NCBI GenBank assembly: GCA_001303245.1
Contig: LJNS01000003.1
Span: 1 to 59,798 of the forward strand
Source of the DNA: Gammaproteobacteria bacterium SG8_30
Lineage (GTDB): Bacteria > Pseudomonadota > Gammaproteobacteria > Steroidobacterales > Steroidobacteraceae
DNA length: 59,798 bases
Reading direction: 5' to 3'
The notes under the pieces were generated by a model. That model searched no databases. It was not told the DNA's origin and was given only the letters and a program-made list of their open reading frames with translations. Shown here one piece after another: positions 1 to 11,488 of this stretch (position 1 is its first letter; each line of letters opens with the position of its first letter). A program made the position numbers and the translations under genes.

Positions 1-596
1 CGCATCATGGCCAGGCTCAGCTTGGTCTTCAGAGCGTCACCACCGAAATCGTGGTAGACGAACAGGCCGGGGAAGCGCCAGCCGATCTTGCCCGTCCCGT
101 AGCCGAGCGGAAACGCGACATGCGTCGGCGAGGCTGGCACGTAGCCGAACATCGGCGACCAGGCCTGGCCGATGCGGAAGGTGGTCTTGTTCCGGACTAT
201 GTCGACGTACGCGAGCCGCAACCGCGGAGTCTGCTGCTCGTCGCTGAAGGCACCGCTGCCATTGAAACCACCGAAGAAGTCAGCCTCGATGGTCCCGTTG
301 AACTTGAGCCCGCTCGCTTCCGGCCCATTGAAGGCCAGCGTGATCCGGGTGTTGCGCACGTCGCCGCCGAAGACCCATTCGTCGGTCGAGCGATCGGTCG
401 TCGGCCACTGCGCGGCCTGACCGTTCGAGAACGCGAAATCGTTGTCCTGCATGTACAGCGAGGCGATGACGAACCCCTTGATCGTCAGTCCCTCAGCCGT
501 GCCGGTCTTGACCTCTCCGGCGCTCGCCACGCCCGGCAATGCCAATGCGCTCGCAACAGCCAGCGCCGTCGCGGTCCGTTTGATCGTGGAATCCAT
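1..596 (-). CDS. Outer-membrane porin (DcaP-like?), 3' end outside window
   Basis: The first ~198 residues are visible; the gene runs off the left edge. The start at 596 has a GGGGAGG ribosome site just upstream. Residues 1-25 form a signal peptide (Lys-Arg, hydrophobic stretch, cleavage near GVASA). The rest has the alternating, aromatic-rich pattern of a beta-barrel: an early [10 protein letters not shown] strand, [13 protein letters not shown], then IEADFFGGF and RLRLAYVDI strand pairs, and [12 protein letters not shown]. This layout fits trimeric porins of the DcaP or phosphate-porin type; the substrate cannot be read from sequence. It is divergent from acs, so uptake of an organic acid is a reasonable guess but only inference. 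Confidence 0.72.
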   Translation of the reverse strand, partial: MDSTIKRTATALAVASALALPGVASAGEVKTGTAEGLTIKGFVIASLYMQDNDFAFSNGQAAQWPTTDRSTDEWVFGGDVRNTRITLAFNGPEASGLKFNGTIEADFFGGFNGSGAFSDEQQTPRLRLAYVDIVRNKTTFRIGQAWSPMFGYVPASPTHVAFPLGYGTGKIGWRFPGLFVYHDFGGDALKTKLSLAMM

Positions 597-881
597 GATG
601 TGACCTCCCCCGTTGGGCTGTTGCAGGAGAATGCGCCCGGCCCCGCCCCCCCTCTATTGGCGGATGGTCTAAACAACGCGTGGCTTTTGCGCAACGAGGT
701 GGCAGCGAGTCGGTCGCGCGGATCGTGGAAACCACGTACTCGCGGCCTCCCCGTGGCAAGGGAAATCCGTTGCGTGCGTGGCGTTCGACCAACGTCCAAT
801 TCATGCGGGAGGGGGGACGTAAAATGCTTGGCCGTATCACAGCCGGGCGTCCCGGAGGACGCCGCCGACGGGGGAAGAACC
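597..881. other. Divergent intergenic region between porin and acs
   Basis: No coding sequence is supported in these 285 bases. The region separates two divergent genes and must hold promoters for both, but I could not recognise convincing -35/-10 or -24/-12 pairs. The ribosome site of acs (GGGGGAAG, about 870-877) lies at the right end. Confidence 0.4.
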
Positions 882-2835
<1,954 letters not shown>

Positions 2836-2848
2836 CGACTAAAGGGCC

Positions 2849-3517
2849 ATGACCAAGGAAATCCTGGTCGCCGACGACCATCCGCTGTTCCGTGAGGCGC
2901 TCCGGCACGCGGTAGGCCGTGCCGTTCCGGACGCCGCGGTCGTCGAGGCGGACTCGGTCGCAGCGCTCCTCGAGGCCGCCGAGAGGCACCCGGGCGCCGA
3001 GCTCCTGCTGCTCGACCTCAACATGCCCGGCGCGCAGGGATTCAGCGCACTCGTCCAGATGCGCTCCCATTTCCCGACGCTGCCGGTGGTCATCATCTCG
3101 GCGATGGAGGATCCGGCGATCATCCGCCGCTCCATCGCGCACGGTGCGGCCGGGTTCGTACCCAAGTCCTCAGCCGTGCACGAGATGGTGGAGGCCCTGC
3201 AGGCGGTGCTCGAGGGCGACGTCTGGGTGCCGCCCTCGGTGGATGTCGACGCGCCGGCCCTGGAAGACTCCGAGGCCGACATCGCCTCGCGGCTCGCGAG
3301 CCTGACGCCGCAGCAGTTCCGCGTGCTCTCGATGCTGTCCGCGGGGCTGCTCAACAAGCAGATCGCCTACGAGCTCGGCGTTTCCGAGGCGACCATCAAG
3401 GCGCACATGACGGCGATCATGCAGAAGCTCGGTGCCACCAACCGGACCCAGGCGGTAGTGCTGGCCCAGCGACTCGCGCTCGACACACCGGTCACGGCGC
3501 AGGCCGCCGGTCACTGA
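2849..3517 (+). CDS. crbR: LuxR/NarL-type response regulator, CrbR-like
   Basis: 222 residues. N-terminal receiver with acidic pocket (VADDHPLF, near residue 8), the phospho-acceptor Asp near 55 in [10 protein letters not shown], and the conserved Lys in FVPKSS near 110. The C-terminal LuxR helix-turn-helix (about 150-210) reads [34 protein letters not shown]. It has an AAAGGG site before ATG 2849 and lies 13 nt after acs, so it is probably cotranscribed with it. The convergent neighbour is a transporter-fused histidine kinase of the CrbS/CbrA family. In Vibrio and Pseudomonas the CrbS/CrbR pair activates acs, and this gene order supports the same job here. The symbol rests on context plus domain type. 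Confidence 0.85.
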   Translation: MTKEILVADDHPLFREALRHAVGRAVPDAAVVEADSVAALLEAAERHPGAELLLLDLNMPGAQGFSALVQMRSHFPTLPVVIISAMEDPAIIRRSIAHGAAGFVPKSSAVHEMVEALQAVLEGDVWVPPSVDVDAPALEDSEADIASRLASLTPQQFRVLSMLSAGLLNKQIAYELGVSEATIKAHMTAIMQKLGATNRTQAVVLAQRLALDTPVTAQAAGH

Positions 3518-3542
3518 CCGGCAAGCGCTTCCCTTCGCCCGG

Positions 3543-6500
3543 TCAGGCCGGTTGCTTCTCGGGTCGCTCCGCGTTGGCGGCCATCGCGGAGCGCCGGCGC
3601 GCGAGCGCGGCCAGGAGCGCCCTCAATGCCGCGGGCTTGATCGGCTTGTGCAGGACCCCGAATCCCTCGCGCCTCGCCTCCTGGGCGAGTTCGGCACTCG
3701 CGTTCGCAGTGATCAGCGCGCCGGGACGGCCGCCTTTCAGCCGCGTCAGCCGCTTGAGCGCCTCGAGCCCCGTCTCGGTCTCGCGCAGGTGAAAGTCGGC
3801 GAGGATCACGTCAGTGTGACCGTCCGCCGCCACGGGCTCCGCCTCGGCGATCGAGCGCGCCCCGATCACCGTCACCCCCCAGCGACCGAGCAATGCGGCC
3901 ATGCCGTCCAGGACGTCCGGGTCGTCGTCGAGGCAAAGGACTGTGAGCCCCGCAAGCGCAGCGCCTCGCACGCGGCCCCGGCTGCCGTCGACGGCCCGCA
4001 AAGGCGGCGCGGCGCGCGGCACGCGGATGGCGAAGACGCTGCCCCGCCCGGGCGTCGAGCGGACGGTCAGGTGATGGTCGAGCGCGCGGGCGATGCGCTC
4101 GCAGATCGACAGGCCCAGCCCGAGGCCCTTCTCGCCCCACGGCGAGGCCTGGTCGAGGCGCCGGAACTCCTCGAAGATCACCGTGAGCGCCTCGGCCGGT
4201 ACGCCCGGGCCGGTATCCCAGACCTGGAACTCCACCTCGTCTCCGCGGCGCCTGCAGCCGACCAGCACGCGGCCCGAACGCGTGTAGCGCAGCGCGTTGG
4301 CGATGAAATTCTGCAGCACGCGCTTCAGCATGCGCGCGTCGGTGCGCACGGCCAGCGCCGTCCGGGGGACGCGCAGCTCGAGCCCGCGGTCGGCCGCGAG
4401 CGGGGCGAACTGCTCGCCGAGCGCTTCGAGCAGCCGCGATGCCTCGACCGTGCTGAACTCCGGCTGCACGGCCCCGGAATCGAGCTTGGAGATGTCGAGC
4501 AGCGCGTCCAGCAGCTCCTCGGCCGCGCGCAGCGACGTGTCGACCCGCTCGGCAAGACTGGCGATGGCGGGATCGGCCAGGTCGCGCGAGCGTAGCGCGG
4601 AGACGAACAGCCTCGCGGCGTTCATGGGCTGCAGCAGGTCGTGGCTCGCCGCCGCGAGGAAGCGCGTCTTGCTGTGGTTCGCCTGCTCGGCCTCGAGCTT
4701 GGCCTGCCGCAGCTGCTCGGTCCGCTCCTCCACGCGCAGCTCGAGCGTCTCGGCGATCTCCCGCAGCTCCTGCTCGACCTGCTTGTAGTCGGTCACGTCG
4801 GTGAACGTGGAGACCATGCCGCCTTCCGCCATGGGCTGCACCCGCGTCTCCACGACCTTTCCGTCAGGCCGGCGACGCTCCGAGACGTGCGGCGTGCCGG
4901 CGCGAAGGTGGGCCATGCGCCGCCGGACCTGGTCGGTCAGGTCGCCCGGACCGCAAAGCCCCCGCTCGACGTTGAAGCGGATGGATTCCGCGATGGGCAT
5001 GCCGACGTAGAGGAACCCTGGCGGGTAGTCGAACAGGTCCTGGTATCGCTGGTTCCAGGCGACCAGCCGCAGGTCCCGGTCGATCATGCTGATGCCCTGG
5101 GACATGTTCTCCATCATGGCCTCGAGCAGGCCGCGGTTCAGGCGCAGGCGCTCGCTCGTCTCGTCCAGCAGGGAGACCACCTGCTCGAGCTTGAGCCCCG
5201 AACCCCGCAGCGTGCTCGTGAGCATCATGCGTGCGGAAGCCGAGCCGATCGCGCCGGCCAGTTCCCGCTCCACTGCCTGCACGAGGCCGACATCGGCCCG
5301 GTCCTCCACGGCCAGTTCCCGGCCCGTGGCCCGAGCGTGCTGCGCGAGCAGGCGGGCAGCGACCCGCGGCCCGAGCACGTGCTCGGCCAGCGTCATCAGG
5401 TCGCCGACGGTCGTGCTGCCGGGAAGCGGCGCGTCCCGCGCTCCCCGCCCGTGCGTCGCCGGCTCGAGAAAGGCTGCAGCCTGCAGAGAAAGGCTGCAGC
5501 CTGCAGTTGGGCGCCGAGGCTCGGCCGGAAGCGTGCCGAGAGCAGCACCAGCATCCCGACGTTGGCGAAGAGCGACCAGAACACGCCGTGCGTGAGCACG
5601 TCGGGGGCCGTCCACCCGAACAGAGCCTGCGGCGCCAGGAACGCGACGCCCCACGGCCCGTCCCTGATCCACGCCGGCGGCTCGCCGTCGATTGCGAGCA
5701 GGCTCGGCAGCAGCAGCGTGTAGAGCCAGATCGCGTACCCGGTGATCAGGCCGCCCAGCACGCCGGCCCGGCTGGCGCGCGGCCAGTAGAGCGCCGCGAT
5801 CAACGTCGGGGCGAATTGCGCGACCGCCGCGAAGGCGAGCAGCCCGATGGAGGCCAGGCTCGGCGCCGATGGCACGCCGCGGTAGTAGGCGAAGGCGAGC
5901 GTGAGCACGCCCACGATCGCCGCGCGACGCATCCAGAGCACGAGAGAAGTGGTGTCACGCCGGCTCGGTGGCCGCTCGGTGCGCAGGCGCCACACGAGCG
6001 GCAGCAGCAGGTCGTTACTGATCATCGTCGCCAGGGCGACGCAGACGACGATCACCATGCCGGTGGCAGCAGAGAACCCGCCGACGTAGGCTAGCAGCGC
6101 GAGCCACTCGTGGCCGGCGTTGAGCGGCAGCCACAGGACGTAGCTGTCCGGGCTCGTGCCGGGTTCAGCAATCGCCAGGCCCAGGGCCGCGATGGGCACC
6201 ACCACCAGGCTGACGATCGCGAGGTAGAGGGGGAACATCCAGCGCGCCTTGGAGAGGTCGCGCGGATCGGTGCACTCCACCACGCCGACCTGGAACTGGC
6301 GCGGCAGGCAGAAAATCGCCGTCAGCGCGATCGCCGCCTGGGTCAGGAATCCGGCCGAGGTCTCGCCGCCGGAGGACAGCGAGCGTGCGGCGGGCGCGAA
6401 CTCCAGCGGCCCCCCCAGCGCGATCAGCGCGAACGCGCCGACTGCGACGAAGGCGAGCAGCTTCACCAGGGACTCGACGGCGATGGCCAGCATCATGCCG

Positions 6501-7066
6501 GGATGATGCTCGGCCGCGTCGACGCCGCGCGTGCCGAACAGGATGGCGAACAACGCCAGCATCACGGCCACGTACAACGCACTGTCCGCGAACCACGGGC
6601 CGGTCGAGCCGCTGTCCGCCGCGCCGGTCAGGACCTGGATGCTCATCGCCACCGCCTTGAGCTGCAGCGCTACGTAGGGCACGGCGGCCGTCAGGGCGAC
6701 CAGCGTGATCGCCGCGGCCAGCCGACTCGACTTGCCGAAGCGCGAGGCGATGAGGTCGGCGATCGAGGTGACGTTGTGCCGCTTGGCGACGCGCACCAGG
6801 CGCTCGAGGAACGGCATGCCGAATAGGAAGAGGAGCATGGGGCCCAGGTAGATGGGCAGGTATGCCGCACCGTCGCGGGCCGCCGTGCCCACGGCGCCGT
6901 AGAACGTCCAGCTCGAGCAGTACACGGCCAGCGCGAGGCTGTACACGACCGGACGCATCCGGTCGTTGGCCGGGTAGGTGCGGTAACGATCGCCGAACCA
7001 GGCGATCGCAAACAGCGCCCCGACGTAAGCGAGCGACACGAGCAGCAATCCCCACCCCGGGATCAT
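3543..7066 (-). pseudogene. crbS: CrbS/CbrA-like SSF-domain hybrid histidine kinase, split by a 20-nt duplication
   Basis: Starts at ATG 7066 (MIPGWGLLL). The first ~520 residues are a sodium:solute-symporter domain with about 13 membrane segments, including the family hallmark VYCSSWTFYGAVG. The other half, in another frame, has a PAS domain (about 640-760 of the restored protein), coiled coil, HisKA box with His near 802 (AAASHDLLQPMN), ATPase (GEKGLGLGLSICERIA) and a C-terminal receiver (LDDDP, ILADFHL). The frames switch at a perfect 20-nt tandem duplication; removing one copy gives continuous QLQAAAFLEPATHG and a protein of about 1167 residues, normal for CrbS. As written, the transporter half stops at 5396-5398 in TGATG, whose ATG opens the kinase frame (MTLAEH), so two coupled polypeptides are conceivable. 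Converges with crbR. Confidence 0.88.
5466..5506. repeat. Exact 20-nt tandem duplication inside crbS
   Basis: Copies at 5466-5485 and 5486-5505 are identical, and the match runs one base further. The unit contains the palindrome GGCTGCAGCC followed by CTGCAG, the kind of sequence prone to slippage. Because 20 is not a multiple of 3, the duplication moves the downstream kinase half out of frame with the transporter half. Confidence 0.95.
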
Positions 7067-7214
7067 GCCCACCCCCCGTTGGCCGGCACAGGCCGGTCCC
7101 CGTCTATACGACGCGCCGGCGCAGTCTTGCAACCGGGCGTGAGGGCACTGCCGATACCGCACTGCATCATGAAGCGGGTTAAGCTATCGCTCGCCAGACC
7201 GTGAAGGGCGCGCG

Positions 7215-8219
7215 ATGAAGCAGATGCAGGCACTCGTTCCGGTCCTCCTGCTGTCGGGCAGCCTCGTCCTCGGTGCCTGCGCGGAGGAGCCGGAACAGGC
7301 GCCGCCGGATGGGCGGCTGACCCTGGCGACGTGGAATCTCGAGTGGCTCATCGAGCCCGCCACGTTCGACGAGCTCGCGCGGATCTGCCTCGCGCGCGGG
7401 GCGCGTGCCCGCGGCCACCAGCGCACGATCCCCTGCGACCTCGTGCCCGGGCGTCGCTGGAACGAGGCGGACTTCGACAGGCTGCGTGCGTTCGCTGCGA
7501 AGATCCCGGCGGACGTGGTCGCGCTGCAGGAAGTCGACGGCGTCGGCCCCGCGCGCCGCGTCTTTCCTGCGTACGAGCTCTGCTTCACTTCCCGGCCCCA
7601 CGTGCAGAACGTCGGGTTCGCGGTCCGGGCGGGGATTCCGCATCGCTGCAACCCCGACTACCGGGCGCTGGGGCTGCCGGACGACGACGTGCGCTGGGGT
7701 GCCGACGTGACGCTCTACCCAGGCACCGGCCGGGAGATCCGGCTGCTCGCAGTCCACCTCAAGTCGGGCTGCAACCGCGACCCGCTCACGACCGACCGCG
7801 ACGCCTGCCGCACGCTGCAGGCGCAGGTGCCCGTTCTCGAGGCGTGGATCGACGCGCGCGCGGCGGAGGGCTTGCCGTTCGCCGTGCTCGGCGACTTCAA
7901 CCGCCGCTTCGATCGCGAATTCCCGCCGTCGCGCACGGCTTCTGGCGACATCGTGGCGATGTGGCCGGAGATCGATGACGGAGATCCACCCGAGGCCGAC
8001 CTCCTCGATCCGGGCAGCGCGCCAGCGACGGAGGCCTGCCGGCAGCAGGACCCGGTGCGCCCGCCGATCGACCACATCCTGCTGAGCGCCAGCCTCGGAC
8101 GCGCGGCAGTGCCGGGCTCCTACCGCATGTGGACCTACCCGCGCGGCGCGGACCCGGGGCGCTGGCCGGATCACTGCATATTTTCCGTGAGCCTGGACAT
8201 CCGATCGCTGCGGAGCTGA
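7215..8219 (+). CDS. Endonuclease/exonuclease/phosphatase-family lipoprotein
   Basis: 334 residues. The signal peptide ends in a lipobox (LVLGAC, Cys near residue 22), so the protein is probably anchored in a membrane facing the periplasm. The rest is an EEP-fold metal-dependent phosphoesterase: TWNLEWL at the first strand, ALQEVDG carrying the metal-binding Glu, VHLKSGC, LGDFNRRFD (catalytic Asp/Asn), IDHILLS, and a terminal PDHCIFSV with the general-base His. Six further Cys suggest disulfides, consistent with export. AAGGG precedes the ATG. Substrate (nucleic acid, phospholipid or other phosphodiester) is not decidable. It is divergent from crbS and tandem with the HIT gene. Confidence 0.82.
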   Translation: MKQMQALVPVLLLSGSLVLGACAEEPEQAPPDGRLTLATWNLEWLIEPATFDELARICLARGARARGHQRTIPCDLVPGRRWNEADFDRLRAFAAKIPADVVALQEVDGVGPARRVFPAYELCFTSRPHVQNVGFAVRAGIPHRCNPDYRALGLPDDDVRWGADVTLYPGTGREIRLLAVHLKSGCNRDPLTTDRDACRTLQAQVPVLEAWIDARAAEGLPFAVLGDFNRRFDREFPPSRTASGDIVAMWPEIDDGDPPEADLLDPGSAPATEACRQQDPVRPPIDHILLSASLGRAAVPGSYRMWTYPRGADPGRWPDHCIFSVSLDIRSLRS

Positions 8220-8276
8220 GTGGCTCGGCGCCCGTCCCTGGCGCCCGGCCCGCGGCACGAAGACGGAGAAAGAGCG

Positions 8277-8696
8277 ATGAGCTACGACCCGGACAACATC
8301 TTCGCCCGCATCCTCCGCGGCGAGATCCCGTGTCACAAGGTCTACGAGGACGAGCACACGCTCGCCTTCATGGACATCATGCCCCAGTCGGACGGGCACA
8401 CGCTGGTCGTTCCCAAGGCACAGGGCGCGAACATCTTCGACATTCCCGCGGACGCGCTGGCCGCCGCCGTCCGCACCACGCAGCACGTCGCGCGGGCGGT
8501 GCGCAAGGCGTTCGACCCGCCGGGCATCATGATCACGCAGCTGAACGGCGCACCTGCCGGCCAGAGCGTGTTCCACCTGCACTTCCACGTCATCCCGCGC
8601 TACGAGGGCCAATCGATGCGCGTGCACGCGGGCAGGATGGGCGACCCCGAGGTACTGGCGGGGCACGCCGCACGCATTCGCGCCTGTCTCGAGTAG
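8277..8696 (+). CDS. HIT-family (histidine triad) nucleotide hydrolase
   Basis: 139 residues. The catalytic triad motif HLHFHVIP lies near residues 99-106, preceded by the usual NGAPAGQSVFHLH lead-in; the N-terminus NIFARILRGEIPCHKVYED is typical of HinT-like purine nucleoside phosphoramidase/AMP-lysine hydrolases. The start at 8277 was chosen because GGAGAAAGAG lies just upstream and the N-terminus aligns with the family; the frame is open further upstream but without a good start. It is 57 nt behind the EEP lipoprotein gene and may be cotranscribed with it. Cytoplasmic. Confidence 0.9.
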   Translation: MSYDPDNIFARILRGEIPCHKVYEDEHTLAFMDIMPQSDGHTLVVPKAQGANIFDIPADALAAAVRTTQHVARAVRKAFDPPGIMITQLNGAPAGQSVFHLHFHVIPRYEGQSMRVHAGRMGDPEVLAGHAARIRACLE

Positions 8697-8792
8697 CTCG
8701 CGCCCTGTTCCGCGGCGCCCCGCCGCCGCTCCGTCACACTCCGGAAACGAATCCGTCGCCGCTCGTTAACGCAAGAGGCTCACGCTCGGGCC

Positions 8793-9068
8793 ATGGGATT
8801 CGAGTTCGAGTCGACCAGAGCCGACCCCCGGCGCGACGCCGAAGCCCTGCGCCGCCTCGGCGAGCTGGAGCGTCGCTGGCGACTGGCCTGCGAGGAGCTC
8901 GACGCACCACTGTCCGACGTCCGGGCATTGGCGGGGGCGCCCGACGAGTCGGCCAGGCTGACTCGGGCGCGGGCGCGCCTGCTCGACGCCCGTCGACGGC
9001 GCGTGGTGCTCGCAGAACAGATCGAGCGGCTCGAAGCCGAGCTCGACCTCGACGGCACGTTGATCTGA
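8793..9068 (+). CDS. Small charged helical protein of unknown function
   Basis: 91 residues, not recognised. Rich in Arg, Glu, Leu and Ala with heptad-like spacing over most of its length (RRLGELERRWRLACEELD, then VVLAEQIERLEAELDLD), so a helical hairpin or coiled coil is likely. There is no signal peptide. The ribosome site is weak (AAGAGG about 16 nt upstream). The opposite-strand frame is open too, but it would collide with the rhodanese gene, so this strand is preferred. Possibly spurious. Confidence 0.45.
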   Translation: MGFEFESTRADPRRDAEALRRLGELERRWRLACEELDAPLSDVRALAGAPDESARLTRARARLLDARRRRVVLAEQIERLEAELDLDGTLI

Positions 9069-9123
9069 CCGGCGGCGGCGCACGCCGTCACCGCTTCGGG
9101 CCGGTAGCGGGACCGGGACCTCG

Positions 9124-9519
9124 TCAGGAGGAGGAATCGCGCTCGATGGCCCGGCCGGCCGCACTCCATCCCAGGTAGTCACCCTCGAGGTGATAGATCC
9201 GCTTGAAGCCCGCGCGCTCGAGGATCCCCAGCGCAATGCCGGTTCGCCGGCCGCTCCTGCAGTACACGACGACATCCTTGTCGCGAACCTGCTTAAGCTC
9301 CCCGATCCGGCTCTCGAGTTCATCGTGCGAAATGTTGATCGCCCCCGGCACGTGGCCGTCCGCGAACTCCTTCGCCGTTCTCACGTCGAGCACGACGAGC
9401 TCGGAGTCCTCGCCTTGGATCCGCTCCAGCAGCTGCTCCTGGCTCACCTTGGGTGCGCCATCCGCGCACGCGAGCCCCGACAGAAGTACGGCAAGCGAGA
9501 CGACCAGCACTCGAAGCAT
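9124..9519 (-). CDS. Exported rhodanese-like domain protein
   Basis: 131 residues. Signal peptide (MLRVLVVSLAVLLSGLACA) followed by one rhodanese domain: VVLDVRTAKEFADGHVPGA and the active-site loop CRSGRRTG with catalytic Cys near residue 90. It probably acts in the periplasm, handling sulfur or as a persulfide carrier; the acceptor is unknown. ATG 9519 was chosen because GGAGG sits 9 nt upstream; the open frame extends further but loses family resemblance. Tandem with the dodecin gene 20 nt upstream. Confidence 0.87.
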   Translation of the reverse strand: MLRVLVVSLAVLLSGLACADGAPKVSQEQLLERIQGEDSELVVLDVRTAKEFADGHVPGAINISHDELESRIGELKQVRDKDVVVYCRSGRRTGIALGILERAGFKRIYHLEGDYLGWSAAGRAIERDSSS

Positions 9520-9539
9520 TGATTCGATCCTCCGTCCTG

Positions 9540-9740
9540 TCAGACGAGCACGAAGGTGACCCGCATTCGCACCTTGTAGCTCGTGACCTTGCCTTTCTCG
9601 ACGACCACTTCCTGGTCGGCGATCCATGCCCCGGTGACGTTCTTCAGAGTCTTGTTCGCGCGCTTGATGCCGCTGGCGATCGCGTCCTCGAAGCTCTCCC
9701 GGGACGTTGCCGTGATCTCGGTGACTTTCGCAACTGTCAT
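9540..9740 (-). CDS. Dodecin family flavin-binding protein
   Basis: 66 residues, the normal size for dodecin. Family features: KVTEITATSRESFEDAI at the N-terminus, TLKNVTGAWIADQ with the flavin-stacking Trp near residue 39, and the closing strands VTSYKVRMRVTFVL. Dodecins assemble into hollow dodecamers that store or buffer riboflavin and FMN in the cytoplasm. The ribosome site GGAGGTTG precedes ATG 9740. It lies just upstream of the rhodanese gene on the same strand. Confidence 0.9.
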   Translation of the reverse strand: MTVAKVTEITATSRESFEDAIASGIKRANKTLKNVTGAWIADQEVVVEKGKVTSYKVRMRVTFVLV

Positions 9741-9876
9741 GGCTGCAACCTCCTGCTGCGGGGTCGCCGCCTCGCGGTCCCAACCGGCGCTGCGGGACCC
9801 TCGTCTGCACTCCCATCCTATCGCAGATCCGGCCGGCCGCGGCGCCGGCTGTGGAAAGCCGCAGCGCGAGTCGGAC

Positions 9877-10365
9877 TCAGTCCGGCTTGGCCATGCGCCC
9901 CAGCGCCACGCCGCAGAGACGGAAGATCCTCCAGGCCTCCTGCGGCTCGGCGCCGAGCCCCTGGTAGAAATCGATGGCTCGGCGGTTCCAGTCGAGGACC
10001 GCCCACTCCATGCGCCCGCAGCCCCTTTCGACCGCGATCGCGGCGAGATGCCGGAGCAATGCCTGTCCGTAGCCCCGGCCGCGATGTGCCGGCCTGACGT
10101 ACAGGTCCTCGAGGTACAACCCGCGGCGGCCGACGAAGGTGGAGAAGTTGTGAAACCAGAGCGCGAACCCGACCACCTCGTCGTCCAGCCTCGCCAGCAC
10201 CGCCTCTACGTTGGCCTGCGGCCCGAAGAGTGCCGCATCGAGTTGCGCCGGCGTGGCGACGACCTCGTGCGAAAGTCGCTCGAACTCTGCGAGCTCCCGG
10301 ACCAGCGCGAGCAGCGTGTCGACGTCGCCGGGGCCGACCCGGGCGATGACCAGTCTCGAGCTCAT
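9877..10365 (-). CDS. GNAT-family N-acetyltransferase
   Basis: 162 residues with the full GNAT core: LYLEDLYVRPAHRGRGYGQALL (acetyl-CoA loop R-G-R-G-Y-G), then a terminal WNRRAIDFYQGLGA helix-strand, as in spermidine/diamine-acetyltransferase-like members. The substrate is not predictable. The start at 10365 lies one base after the stop of the upstream NTF2-like gene (TGAGATG), so the two are probably translationally coupled. Cytoplasmic. Confidence 0.87.
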   Translation of the reverse strand: MSSRLVIARVGPGDVDTLLALVRELAEFERLSHEVVATPAQLDAALFGPQANVEAVLARLDDEVVGFALWFHNFSTFVGRRGLYLEDLYVRPAHRGRGYGQALLRHLAAIAVERGCGRMEWAVLDWNRRAIDFYQGLGAEPQEAWRIFRLCGVALGRMAKPD

Positions 10366-10366
10366 C

Positions 10367-10807
10367 TCAGCCTCCGCCGTCGGCCCGCGGGCGCAGGTTG
10401 GACGCGTGCAGGTGGAGGATCTTCCACCCCGCCGCGGAGCGACGGAGCAGGACGCTGCGCCGCCCCGGCGCGCCTTCGATGCCGACGGTGAAGGTCGCAA
10501 GCGCGTGGCCGGGTCCCGCACCGCGGGTCTGGAGCTGCTTCGGCGCGAAGCCGACATACGGCGTCGCGACGCCGCGTCGCTGCCACGCCGCAAACAGCCT
10601 GTCGAAGCGTTCCAGGATCGCGGCCCGACCCGCGACGAGGTCGGGCGTGTCGTCGAAGGGAAAGTACATCGTGGCCTCGGGATCGAAGCTTTCGCCGAGC
10701 AGCGCACGATCTCCGGCGTCGACGGCCGCCAGGAAGCCGGTCACGACCCGCTCGATCTCTTCGGCTGAAGGAGCCGAGGCGTCCCTCGGCCCGGCCACGT
10801 GCCCCAT
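10367..10807 (-). CDS. NTF2/SnoaL-like (DUF4440-type) protein
   Basis: 146 residues with the cone-shaped NTF2 fold pattern: an N-terminal helix (EEIERVVTGFLAAVDAGD), FDPEATMYFPF, AAILERFDRLFAAW, and two closing strands ending WKILHLHAS. Such proteins are often ketosteroid-isomerase-like enzymes or calcium-calmodulin-kinase-association folds; no catalytic set can be assigned. ATG 10807 has GAGGAGAGGAC immediately upstream. It is the first gene of a two-gene unit with the GNAT gene. Confidence 0.78.
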   Translation of the reverse strand: MGHVAGPRDASAPSAEEIERVVTGFLAAVDAGDRALLGESFDPEATMYFPFDDTPDLVAGRAAILERFDRLFAAWQRRGVATPYVGFAPKQLQTRGAGPGHALATFTVGIEGAPGRRSVLLRRSAAGWKILHLHASNLRPRADGGG

Positions 10808-10891
10808 GTCCTCTCCTCGCATCCCAGCCCGCCGGACGTCGCCTATCATGCCAGCCCGGTGCTCCCGCCTCACCCGACCATGGAGATCCCG

Positions 10892-11488
10892 ATGCTCAGG
10901 AAGATTCGCAACGCGCTGGTGCGAGGGCTGGTCGTCGTACTGCCGATCGCGCTCACCGTCTGGCTGCTGTGGTGGCTGGGCTCCTCGACGGAGGCGCTGC
11001 TGCACCAGCTGATCGTCGTGTTCGTGCCGGCCGAGTACTACCGGCCAGGCATGGGAATCGCCGCGGCGCTGGTCCTGCTGATCGGCGCTGGAGTCCTGGT
11101 CAACGCCTTCATCGTCCGGCGCATGCTCGCGGCCTGGGAAGCGCTCATGGAGCGGATTCCCATCGTCAAGAGCATCTACGGCGCGGTACGCGACTTCGTC
11201 CAGATCCTGCCGGCGGGGGGCGGGCGAAGCGAGCTCAAGCGGGTCGTGCTGGCGCGCATCGGCGAGGCGTCCGCCATCGGCTTCGTTACGCGCGACGACG
11301 CCCGTGACATGGCCCCGGGCGCCGGCGTCGAGGGCCAGGTTGCCGTCTACTTCCCGATGAGCTACCAGATCGGCGGTTACACGCTGCTCCTGCCGCGCTC
11401 CAGGATCGAGCCCCTGGACATCCCGATCGAGACGGCCATGCGCCTCGTGCTCACCGGCGGGATGTCGGGCGCCGCGCCGCGGCCGTGA
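10892..11488 (+). CDS. DUF502 family inner-membrane protein
   Basis: 198 residues. Two N-terminal membrane helices (ALVRGLVVVLPIALTVWLLW and the GIAAALVLLIGAGVLV region), then the conserved IPIVKSIYGAVRDFVQ segment and a cytoplasmic beta-domain (VVLARIG..AIGFVT, VAVYFPMSY.IGGYTLLLPR). This is the usual DUF502 architecture, function unknown. ATG 10892 was preferred over ATG 10880 because GGAG lies about 7 nt before it and MLRKIRN matches the family start. Its 3' end overlaps the convergent EEP gene by 38 nt. Confidence 0.85.
   Translation: MLRKIRNALVRGLVVVLPIALTVWLLWWLGSSTEALLHQLIVVFVPAEYYRPGMGIAAALVLLIGAGVLVNAFIVRRMLAAWEALMERIPIVKSIYGAVRDFVQILPAGGGRSELKRVVLARIGEASAIGFVTRDDARDMAPGAGVEGQVAVYFPMSYQIGGYTLLLPRSRIEPLDIPIETAMRLVLTGGMSGAAPRP

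Noticed and set aside
8766-9323. 185-codon minus-strand frame opposite the small helical protein
   Set aside because: It overlaps the certain rhodanese gene in another frame and has no domain.
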